Position numbers and translations under genes: made by a program. Of a stretch of 64,000 nt of DNA, positions 11,780-21,245 are shown piece by piece (positions within the stretch are counted from its first letter, which is position 1; the number at the start of each line of letters is the position of its first letter). Source of the DNA: Magicicada septendecula (Eukaryota; Arthropoda; Insecta; Hemiptera; Cicadidae); the NCBI GenBank assembly GCA_034769895.1, contig CM068367.1, forward strand, positions 315,083,986 through 315,147,985, in the 5' to 3' direction. The notes beneath the pieces were generated by a model. That model saw nothing but the letters and a program-made list of their open reading frames with translations, was not told the origin of the DNA and did no database searches.

Positions 11780-12511
11780 TTAAACCTGAACTGACATATT
11801 TACATAGCTACACATTCTTACCCCTATATCCTGACATTTATTTCTGAGTTTTTTGTATACATTTTTCTCAGTTTTGAAACGCACACGTTTACTTGGAAAT
11901 GTAGATTTGAATTTGTTTAATATACGCTGTATTTGCTTTATCTCGCAACCCATTAACTGAACCTTGGGGGTCGGTGAGTTATTCGTTATCTTATCTTTCG
12001 AGCGTCCCAGTCTGATAACGTGAGGTCGACAATCAACTCTAGCTTGCAATAATTCTTTCTGAAATTCCAATGTAGCATGCAGTTTATTCAATTTATCAAC
12101 TTCCCAAATAATATTATGTCCGAGTTTTCTAACTCCAAGTACGGTCGCATCTATTTCCGTACCCTGTTCGTATTTTGTTTTAATTGCCTGTTTTTCAATT
12201 ATCTGCGACTCACACGCTCCTGATTTTATACTTGTGTGACTTACCTGCAGAACCGGAGTTTGTAAAAAGTGGTTTTTACACCTCTTTCGTAACTGCTCGT
12301 CCAACAGCGATATTTCTGTGCCGCTGTCGAACAACATCTCGTCAACATAACCACTGATTTTTGCTTCGACAATAAGGTCGGTGCACTTTTCAATACTAAT
12401 GTTTCCCTCATGTTTACTACTATTATCATTATTACACACTAAATTATCCCTAATTGCTGCAGGATATAGGCCAGACATAACAGTTTCATTCTTATAACTA
12501 ACATTTTTCAT
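11780..12511 (-). CDS. Retroviral-type aspartic protease of the LTR element
   Basis: 243 residues from ATG. The active-site loop is visible near residue 65 (EMLFDSGTEISLLDEQL), with DSG in place of the commoner DTG. It is preceded by a hydrophobic strand (LIVEAKISGYV), as in pepsin-like retroelement proteases. Near residue 195 is IKQIQRILNKFKSTFPSKR, like the linker that leads into reverse transcriptase in Ty3/gypsy Pol. The ORF then continues with unrelated residues and ends, so the polymerase is missing. The reading frame is the same as that of the upstream Gag, separated by one TAA (12581-12583) and 23 open codons. The protein would cut Gag precursors if made by readthrough or from a separate start. 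Confidence 0.72.
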   Translation of the reverse strand: MKNVSYKNETVMSGLYPAAIRDNLVCNNDNSSKHEGNISIEKCTDLIVEAKISGYVDEMLFDSGTEISLLDEQLRKRCKNHFLQTPVLQVSHTSIKSGACESQIIEKQAIKTKYEQGTEIDATVLGVRKLGHNIIWEVDKLNKLHATLEFQKELLQARVDCRPHVIRLGRSKDKITNNSPTPKVQLMGCEIKQIQRILNKFKSTFPSKRVRFKTEKNVYKKLRNKCQDIGVRMCSYVNMSVQV

Positions 12512-12580
12512 ACTTGATTGATTGAACTGCTTTTCAACTGAATCATTTTCAGTAACTGTTGCTAATAAGTTGGTATTAAT

Positions 12581-13426
12581 TTACTGAGTTGTATTTTTAT
12601 GTTGTTGTGATTGCGGCTGATTTTGTGGTGTTTGAACATGAAACTGATTACGCGGCGGTTCATTATTATTTACCATAATTGTTGTCACCTTATTGTCACC
12701 ATTATCATTCACCTCTCCATCCTCCATAAACACCTCAGTATCTGATATAAACTCATCAAGTACCTCCTCATAACGACATGTGTCAGAAATACCTGCACCG
12801 TTATTATCAATACCCATTCCAGGTTCTACTACTGGTTCGGGATTTTTATTTGTTATGCATAAACTGTCCGAATCAATAATAACTTCAGATTCTATGATCC
12901 GTTCACGGCTCTCGCATGCTATATCTGTTACATTATAAACTATCACCTCATCACAGCACTTACCTGAAGTATGTTCCAGACTAATAGTGTTGTTACTACT
13001 AATTTCATTTCTGTTATCTTCACTACAATTTGATGCAGAATCTAAATACTCGACTTTACCGAGATATGGACTATTAGGCCCTAACTGGGTTGTTTCTGTA
13101 TAATCACTTTCAATTTCATCTACTACGCTACTGTTTTCCGTTAATCCTTCAGATGTAACTTCTTGGTTAACTTCCATATTACTTTCGTTGAGAGTATGTT
13201 CAACCAGAACATTTGGTACTTCAAAATTATCACAAGGTACACTATTCTCAACAGTTAAATCAGCTGACATTTCCTGTAGTTTCGCCATCCACTCTTCTCT
13301 ATCGGCGTCCATTTCTTCCCAAAATTTCTGCCTACTCATATTACTGGCTTTAATTTCTTCGGACAATGTTTCCATCTTCGCTAATATGGCCGCTAAAGCA
13401 TTCTCTATCCCTTTTGACTCCGCCAT
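12581..13426 (-). CDS. Short Gag-like protein of the LTR element
   Basis: 281 residues from the ATG at 13426 (MAESKGIENALAAIL...). An in-frame TTG lies nine bases upstream but is less likely to be used. Residues 1-65 are a predicted coiled coil typical of the N-terminus of arthropod Ty3/gypsy Gags. The rest is acidic and Asn/Ser-rich, and the tail is Gln/Asn/Pro-rich. No capsid major homology region or CCHC zinc knuckle is present, so most of a normal Gag appears deleted. It ends at TAA, after which the same frame stays open through the protease. Confidence 0.62.
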   Translation of the reverse strand: MAESKGIENALAAILAKMETLSEEIKASNMSRQKFWEEMDADREEWMAKLQEMSADLTVENSVPCDNFEVPNVLVEHTLNESNMEVNQEVTSEGLTENSSVVDEIESDYTETTQLGPNSPYLGKVEYLDSASNCSEDNRNEISSNNTISLEHTSGKCCDEVIVYNVTDIACESRERIIESEVIIDSDSLCITNKNPEPVVEPGMGIDNNGAGISDTCRYEEVLDEFISDTEVFMEDGEVNDNGDNKVTTIMVNNNEPPRNQFHVQTPQNQPQSQQHKNTTQ

Positions 13427-13806
13427 AATGCTCAAAATTCAGTTTAAAATTTAATAAATTTATATTTACTGATTTATACGCAAAGAAAGTTATTATTATT
13501 ACGACAAGATTAGAACATATGGTAACCAGTTTATACACACAGAGAAAGCAGTTCATAATATCAACATGTAAATAAACCTTATCTAACACACAACAACTAA
13601 TAATCTACCTCCAATATACTGATAAAATCTGTTCATATATGACATACAAGAGAATATGCACAATTGATAAATTATATCCTCAGATTTTCATATGAACTAT
13701 ACACATACAATTATTACGTTAATTATAATTATACGTCGGATTTTACCAACAAATTCTTTTTTTATAGACAAATATATAATAGCGTAAAATTACCGCTATT
13801 TTACGA

Positions 13807-13827
13807 GCCCTACGTTGCTAAGCGCCA
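13807..13827 (-). other. tRNA-Lys-like primer-binding site
   Basis: The minus strand begins TGGCGC, then TTAG, then CAACGT, A, GGGCTCG. Insect tRNA-Lys primer sites read TGGCGC, C, CAACGT, G, GGGCTCG. The blocks match in order with a small insertion and one change. It lies 11 nt from the LTR, farther than usual. Confidence 0.55.
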
Positions 13828-13838
13828 AAATATCTCTA

Positions 13839-15430
13839 TGCGACAACACAAATTACTAAACTATTGGGGCATAGGATATGATAGTATGTGTATCTCAAAT
13901 TAAAAGTCTATATTGGAGGGTTTAAGATTATTTATTGCACAAAACACAAGTTATAGTTTATATGGTATATTTGATATGTACAGAATGTAATGTTTGATAT
14001 AGAGTCTTTCTTTTAAAATGTTAAATAATGTTCATACGCAAGACGTGATACGTTACATAAAGAAGATTCCCACAATGATGTTGTTGAAGAGACGGGCAGG
14101 TCTTTGCGGTGTAGTTGGTTCGTCAGGTGAGGCTTATAAATGACGGACGTTCACCCAGAAACGTTCACAGCTGGGCTGGCGTCCGGTAACAGCTGGGCTG
14201 GTGTCCTATAACAGCTGGGCTGGCTTCCTGTAACAGCTGGGCTGGTGTCCTGTAACTCCCACGATGAATCTGAGGCTTCGCACACACAACGGTACTACGG
14301 ATCTTATTACTCGCCAAATTAATATAGAGTTATGACCAAGTAATATCTCAGGTGACAGTGAGTTTAATCTAATAACGGTATATTGAACTTATACCACTCC
14401 GGCTTCTTCAAGTGTTCACGCGAATACCAAAGGTCTACCGCGATCAGCAGACCACCCTATGAGGAAATCTTGCACTAACACGGAAACGTCTTGATGGAAT
14501 TGTTGCGTAACCATTTATGATACTGACACTGCGGAAAATCTCGCACAGTGATACAGTTACACTCACTTATCACACACGTAATACTACAATACTAATATCG
14601 TGTGTAAAGAGTTAATATTCAACCGTACTGCGTCACACGCGTTACTATCCCCGAATAGTCTTTACAGATTCCTGCAAGCGACAGAATCTTGAACAAGAAT
14701 TGTATGTACCGTTCGCGGTAGCAGCAGTGAAGAACTGTCGTAATTATACGCGCAATGCGTTAAAACAATACTGTGTGCAGATGTACTACACACACAGTTC
14801 TGAGTCTTCCCGTTTCACTAACGACGAATAGTTTTTACAACACCTTGCAAGCGGTAGAATCTTGTACAAGGAGTGCACGTCCCGTTCGCGGTAGATGGCG
14901 TAGAAGAACTGCCTGTGTAACGACAGGCTTAAGAAAATTTCCAACCACCACTCAGCATTCTATTGGTGGATGGAAGTCACATGGTTAGTACATCGTGACA
15001 TGCACTTTTCATGCAGTAGAGTGCATTTACTTTGTAACAGCATGCATAGCGGTAATCAGAATACCCTTATCTCATGCATAACTGCATACTTACTAATATC
15101 ATACATGAACGTAAACAATAGTCAGAAATGTATAGGGATTGTAGCAATACATATGTCTAAGTTCAGTTCAATGTCAAACACAACGATAATTAATTCACGC
15201 ACCGCCCGGGAAACGTTTACCACTCGCGCACGCGCGCACATTTCCACAAACACAGTACATGAATAACAATAAATAAATAATGCACAGTTTTACTAAACTA
15301 ATCCCTTATCCTTACTAAATACAACTGATAACATAACCAAACTTAACCATCTACCAATATACCATGAATGTCCATTGTCTGTGTAATATATGAGCTTGCC
15401 CCGCCTATCATGATCCTGTGATTCGTTGCA
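13839..15430 (-). repeat. 5' LTR of the Gag-protease element
   Basis: 1592 bp, the same length as its partner at 9871-11462, with about ten substitutions and no indels noticed. As the upstream LTR on the minus strand it should carry the active promoter. Confidence 0.88.
14168..14255. promoter_or_regulatory. Four 22-bp E-box repeats in the 5' LTR
   Basis: Same four-unit array as at 10200-10287, here in the LTR that would drive transcription. All four CAGCTG cores are intact. Confidence 0.55.
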
Positions 15431-15443
15431 ATATATATATATA

Positions 15444-16200
15444 AAAGAATTCTAGCAAAATCTGTACAACTAAATCAGCAATAGATTATCAATTTTGTAA
15501 CTATTAATTACTTTTAAACACTTTATTATTTTAAACTTTGTTTACTAAACTCAACTTCGACTATTTTTAGCCGCCATCTTTAATTACTTCCAATTATGAA
15601 AATTTCACTTATCACTATCCAGGGATCGGTTGGACGAGCTGAAAAGCAAAGATGGTTGTTTGAAATAAATAGTTAGTCTACTTATATTATCAATGAATTA
15701 AATTTTATTAGTCATTATTCACAAACAAATTGATATTTCAGTCAAATAGAATTATGTTTACCTTCCATTATAAACAAAAATTCCTCTACTACTTCTACCT
15801 GTTATTATTTAACCATCAAACAACATATTGGTTAAAGAGAAATTTATTCTTACCTATATGAGCGACATATCTTCAAAATAGAACATTTTAACACAAACTT
15901 AAATATACTTTCCGCAAACCAGCGCCTCTTTTATGATATAATTTTCATTTACACACACATACACCCGCACCCTATTCCCTTAGAGATCTCATGATTTTCT
16001 TTTTTAATTTTGAATAATTTAAAGTTTAATTTTGAATGGTTTACTTTCCTTATGTAGTCCTTGGGTTGAAAACGTCCGAAGATGTCCCCTCGTTCACGCG
16101 CACTATATTGACGATTCCATGTTTTCACCTTTTTTATAACACCGAAAACTGTCACTCCATTTTTAGTTAACAATATAAGTTTTTAAATTTACTTTTTCCT
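15444..16200. other. AT-rich non-coding stretch
   Basis: Sequence to the right of the LTR element and its (AT)n flank. I see no conserved ORF, no splice-linked exon and no repeat shared with other parts of the window. Confidence 0.4.
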
Positions 16201-16359
16201 TCTTCGGTGTAGATACATTTTATACTGGTGCCTGCAATTTCATTCCGGAACTTTTATTCGTGACCGGCCGGCACAAAGGTGTAATTTTAACTGGGACGAG
16301 ATGAACTGCGTTGAATTCTGAGATGGGGGGGGGGGTCACGTGGTCTCATTGCATTTTTT

Positions 16360-16460
16360 CTTCGTCTGACGTAGCCAGATTCTGAGGCAGTGGTGACCGC
16401 ACCTTGCATTCCAAACTGACGTAAACAAAGGTTTGGCCCTTTACGTCATATGGCGTGACC
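16360..16460 (+). promoter_or_regulatory. Possible promoter: cluster of CRE-type half sites
   Basis: Three TGACGT words (two as TGACGTA, one as TACGTCA on the other strand) occur within about 90 bp, in a locally GC-richer patch with a G run at 16325. CREB/ATF factors bind TGACGT. No gene starts recognisably downstream, so the role is speculative. Confidence 0.3.
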
Positions 16461-16859
16461 CCCTAGTGCATAGTTCACAGTTCATGCGGTTAAAAATAAC
16501 TGTCTCCAGCAGCTTGTTTCACACGACCTTGACACTAATACTTCACATTATTCCTCCAGTAAGATTTTCAAATACAATTTATTATTTTTATATTTCCCCA
16601 AAATATCCCTGGGTGGGTTCGTACCGTTACAATTTGTTAACACAACTCAAGCCACGTGGTCAATTGTATTAATGGTATTAATTGTATAAATTTGTACCGA
16701 ATAGAATGGTACTAAAGATAGCACAATACTTAGATACAATAAAACAATAGCAAAATAGAATCGTACAAATAAAATTCAGCAACAAATTATGACATTTTGG
16801 GAATAGTACGAACTTTAATTATTAAAGCATGTATAGCCAACGGTTATGGTAATATCAAG

Positions 16860-17981
16860 TATAGTGTGTGCATAAATTGTATGGTGTGTGTGTGGGGTCA
16901 GAGTCGAGTCAAGGGAGTTGGTGTTATTTTTTGTGTGACGGCGCACTACAGATAAAAACTGTTCTAGATTGGGAGAGGACTGTTGGTGATACTGTCATCT
17001 TTCACCATCAGCCGAACTATACTAAGAAAAGCTTCCCATCGCCGTCAGACGGAGGAAGGCCCAGGATTATTGGAACACCGGACTGAAACATGCATCAGTA
17101 ACAACTACTCTTGACTCCATCATCATCAACTGGTAGACAGTCCAACCGCAGGTGAAAAACTTCCATTTTATTTTCAACCTTGACCTCCACAAGCAACAGT
17201 TTCGGCATTATAAACAGTTATACTTTCTTATTCATAGTAACTGAAAGTTGGTTTTTACCAAGCTCATGATTATAACTGTACATGCTTTTTCATGATGTCA
17301 CTGAGTTAAAGTATCTAGTGCTCTTACTGTTTTAATTGCAACTCTTGTTAATAATATTAGTAAATGTTTTATAAAGGAAAGCACACGTTTACAGATGAAT
17401 TATATTTACTTATTCATAGTGACTGAAAGTTGGTTATCACAAATCTTATGATCATAGCTGTACATGCTGTTTCATGACTGACACTTTTGAGTTAAAGCAT
17501 CCAATTCTCATACTGTTTATTAAGAATTCTTGTTAATAATATTAGTAATTGTTTTATAAAGGAAAGCCCACATTTACAGACGAATTATATTTACTTATTC
17601 ATAGTAACTGAGAGTTGATTACCACAAATCTCATGATCATAGCACAGGGCGTTCATGATGATACTTGAATAGAAACATCCAATTGTCATACTGCTTTATT
17701 AAATATCCTGGTCAATAGCATTGTAAAGCTTTACAGAGAAGATAACGAGTATACACTAAATCATATTTTTATATTTATAATGTTGAGACTTTAGCTTGAT
17801 CATGTATTCTGGATTCATTTTGACTATTCATGTTTTTTAACTGTGTTACGCACATATAATTGTCATACTTTTGATTTTTTAATTACTAAATGTATTTATC
17901 ATGGTTGGTGATACACCATGGATTGAGTATTGAGATATATGTATACATATGTAATGGATGTTAAACACTAATAAAAAAAAA
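16860..17981 (+). other. Possible non-coding transcript or old 3' UTR ending in AATAAA-poly(A)
   Basis: Moderately complex sequence with a 72-codon ORF of no known family, followed by three tandem units and ending in AATAAA that runs into an A tract at about 17969-17981. A genomic AATAAA-A(n) end can mark an mRNA end or a retroposed copy. Nothing identifies the parent gene. Confidence 0.25.
17216..17765. repeat. Tandem repeat, about 183-bp period, 3 copies
   Basis: The block CTTATTCATAGT, AACTGA-AGTTG recurs with TTCATAGT at 17231, 17413 and 17598 (spacings 182 and 185). Each copy goes on through CATGAT-ATAGC, GTTAAAG-ATC, TGTTAATAATATTAGTAA and a TTTACAGA end. Divergence grows in the third copy. 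Confidence 0.8.
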
Positions 17982-17982
17982 A

Positions 17983-20900
17983 TATTGTTACGTTAAAAGG
18001 AGTGTCTCATTGCAAGTCCTGTCACACTGGGCTCAGTGCATTTTTATGCTTCCGTCTAGTTTTAAAATTTAAGTGACACCCCTCAAAAAAAAAAAAATTA
18101 CAAAAGGGTTTAAAAAATTTGAAGGGGACCCTTCAAAGGCAGAGGAGTTCTGAAAAGTCTACATATGATTTTTGTATGCATCATGGCCCTAGTCCTGACA
18201 CTTGATAGACAACTAACTTCCTGTTATGACATACATGATATGTTATCAAGTGAGAAGAAAGTGCACCAGTCTGAAGTACTACAAAGTGCATGCTTATAGT
18301 GTTTTTTTGACATCAAGGGCGTTGTTCACTAAACATTTATTTCTCCTGAAGTTACAATGAATTCTGAATTTCACTGAAACATTCTGAGGGACTTGAGACA
18401 ATGTGTGCAATAAAATAGACCAGTATCATAAAAAAAAAATGGCTGTTGCATCATGATCCATATCTCCTTAAAAAAATACAATTATTGAGAGAAAACATGT
18501 TAGTACCACTTACCCTCCATACCTCCCATCCTGCCCCCTGCCACTTTCTCAGAGGGAACATGCAAGCACAACTGCAGATAAGCACTTCACTGGTGCTGTT
18601 GAGACATGGAATAGGCAACAGTGTATATGCTTCCACGGAGACTATAAAAGGGGACAGTGGTTCTTGGATTTTGTTGTCCATGACATGTCCGATGTTATCA
18701 CTAACTATATAAAATTCTGTTCCGTGTCAGTATTATTTTATATAGTTACAGGCAAAAGTATTTTTTTACAATTTAAGCTTACATACTTATTTTACGACTA
18801 GTCCAGTAATTTTCACCACCTACTGTTTTTAATGTAGTTAGCTTTCCAGGTGTGTGTCCTTTCTCTATATTTAACTACCTACAGTTTGTCTTTCTCAGGA
18901 GTGTGTTCATCATCATATTGTTGTTGGTGACTACATACCTGAGTGGTGCACAATCAGGTCCAAAAAAATGTCCATTTTTATGTCTAGTGATATTTGGACA
19001 CTATGTTAACATTTACTGATGAAATGTCTATTTATCATGAAAGCGTAGAAATACAGAATACACATCTTATTATCTACAAATTTGTGTTAGGGTTATATAT
19101 CACATGTGAATAAAGTGACTAAAATATTTTTATTTTTACGAAGTACTTATAAAAATGAATCAATGCTGTGAATTATATCTACATTTCTTTACTCATTTCA
19201 GTTTCCTCTTCATCCTCTCTGATTTGTAGTTTTAGTCTATAACTACATGATATTTTATAAACTACAACCCCCTCCCACTCCCACAAGTTTGATAACTTCC
19301 CATTCTTGTTTTTATCTGTCTTTGCTTACCTGGTAGCTTTTCTTTGCATAATCTGATGCCCAGCCATACATTAACTTACTTTAATCTCATTATCTCTTTA
19401 AGCGTTTCCTCACAATCTGAGCAGTAAGTTATCAGCATATTTTGAAATATGAATGCCACTTGTTGATACCATTAATTTATAGTGTATCAATGTGTGTGTG
19501 TGTATATAAAACCAATGTATAGTGTATTAATGCATTTATAGTGTACACACTTATTTGGTAACTTAATCAAAAACAATCCACATAGTAGATGAAAAACATA
19601 TCCTCTCCTCAGTGGCAAAGGCTGAGACTCAGTCTCGAAACAACGAATGGCTCAGACATAACTTATGCCTTCATCTGTAACTAACACTAGAATTCTATAT
19701 GTCTCCATAGCCAGAATTGTATATAGACATCATAGTTCTGTGATGCTAATTTTCCCTAAGTCATATACCACTTGACATTTTTTTCTAAGTTGGTGGTGGT
19801 TTAGTGTTTTCAGTAAAACTTGTCCTTACAAGAGTACTAATGTTCTAGTGTGATGGATACTGAGTAATGCCCTTCATTACTCTTAATGATTGGCCTCTCC
19901 TTGAATGAATGTTGCTGATGCTTCATTAGGCAATTAAAAGAACTTGTTTTAGAGCAGCACAAGTCTTTTGTCATATCTGCACAGTAATTTTGATATGTAT
20001 GGACTTTATAGATATTTATATTTCTTAGGTCAGAATTTTTATATAGGTTACACTGTATATACATTATGCATACCTATACCATTTTACTGCCACTTTTCAT
20101 GTTTTAATGGTAGTCATAATTATTGTGAACACAAATTTGTTTGCCTTTATTTAGACAATATAAGTGGCAACTATGTTACAGTTTAAATAACTTATGTACA
20201 GTTTTTAAACTTTTAAACTACATGGAAAATGTGTAACTTTGTTTTAAACAGAAAACAAGTTAAAATAATTACTACAGTCTGCAATCAGTAAACAATTAAT
20301 ACTTAATATTTTTGCAAATGTAACAATTGTCAATCGCCAATTACTAACACTTGGTAAGTACTTTTTGTATATCACCACTTTAGTTCATATAACTGGCCCA
20401 ATTCATGGCACAACAGAATTTTATATGAATTGGGAAGACTTTTCCAAACAGTTTTATGCATCACAAGAACCAACCTTGATGCAACCTTACTGCTTACTTG
20501 TGTCACATATGCTGTATGTTATCTTTGGCACTTAGCACTACAGTATACTTAATTTTTTGACATTTTATACAATTAGGCATTTTGTTCATTGGTCTTTTAG
20601 TTTTGTTGGGCCTTTTTTGAGGATTTTCTATACTTAGACCAGATGCAGTATTCTACAACCTACATGACCTGTTGCAGTGTTGTATAAAGTTTGGTTTTCT
20701 ATTAATGCTGTGAAAGTTGGTGAGCAGGATAGGTCTATTAGTTAAGGTGTTTAATTTGAAAATTATTTCACCAGTGGTGATATGACGGTGCATAGAGATA
20801 ATAATTTTGTGTGAGTATGTTTCATGGACATAGTGTGGTTGAAGCTGCTGTAGTTATTTTCCATAATGAGTGTATCCAGAAAATGTGAGGCACTATTCTG

Positions 20901-21180
20901 TTCTAGTTCTGTGACAAACTATATGTTCCTGTGTACAATGGCAATGCTGTGGAATTCTTGTAGGCTGTTTTCCCAAATTCTATATGCTATTTTGTGGAAT
21001 TCTTGGTGGCCATACACAATATCAACTGTGTATCAGTATGGCCATGGAACTACCAAAATCACAAGAGTACATGTAGTTCACAATTTAGAGACAGATTTGA
21101 TACTAATGGTTCAAATATTTGAATGATAACACATCAGACACCAGACACACATTATGTATATACATTTACTTCATAGTATA
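17983..21180. other. Non-coding, mostly featureless DNA
   Basis: AT-rich sequence downstream of mRpL11. Apart from the short hammerhead-like motif at 19622-19640, I see no coding exon, no long repeat and no element termini. Short ORFs at 18446, 19837, 19968 and 20866 have no recognisable domain. Confidence 0.4.
19622..19640 (+). ncRNA. Decayed hammerhead-like / Penelope 3'-end motif
   Basis: Reads CTGAGAC, TCA, GTCTC, GAAA: a five-base stem closing on GAAA, as in the Penelope 3' ends at 36461 and 44879. The CUGANGA core is changed to CUGAGAC, so it should be inactive. Probably an old Penelope remnant. Confidence 0.25.
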
Positions 21181-21186
21181 TTTATT
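21181..21186 (-). terminator. Poly(A) signal of mRpL11
   Basis: AATAAA on the minus strand, 60 bp past the mRpL11 stop codon, a normal distance for a short 3' UTR. Confidence 0.6.
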
Positions 21187-21245
21187 ACTGTCTATACAAT
21201 ATCACATTAAACTAGACACTAACACATAGTAAGTTGTATACAATT

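Larger units (their letters stand above)
9871..15430 (-). mobile_element. Young non-autonomous LTR retrotransposon (Gag plus protease only)
   Basis: Two 1592-bp LTRs (9871-11462 and 13839-15430) flank 2.4 kb of internal DNA. Both LTRs begin TGCGACAAC and end GTTGCA on the plus strand. I count about ten differences between them, about 99.4% identity, so insertion was recent. A purine tract next to the left LTR and a tRNA-Lys-like primer site next to the right one show transcription on the minus strand. The internal DNA encodes a short Gag and an aspartic protease, then stops before reverse transcriptase. The element sits in an (AT)n tract that continues on both sides, which hides the target duplication. 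Confidence 0.88.

Noticed and set aside
17216-17765. CRISPR-like array
   Set aside because: Adjacent diverged 183-bp tandem units without spacers, in a eukaryotic genome.
18446-18712. 88-codon ORF with an opposing 76-codon ORF
   Set aside because: No recognisable family, no splice or promoter context.
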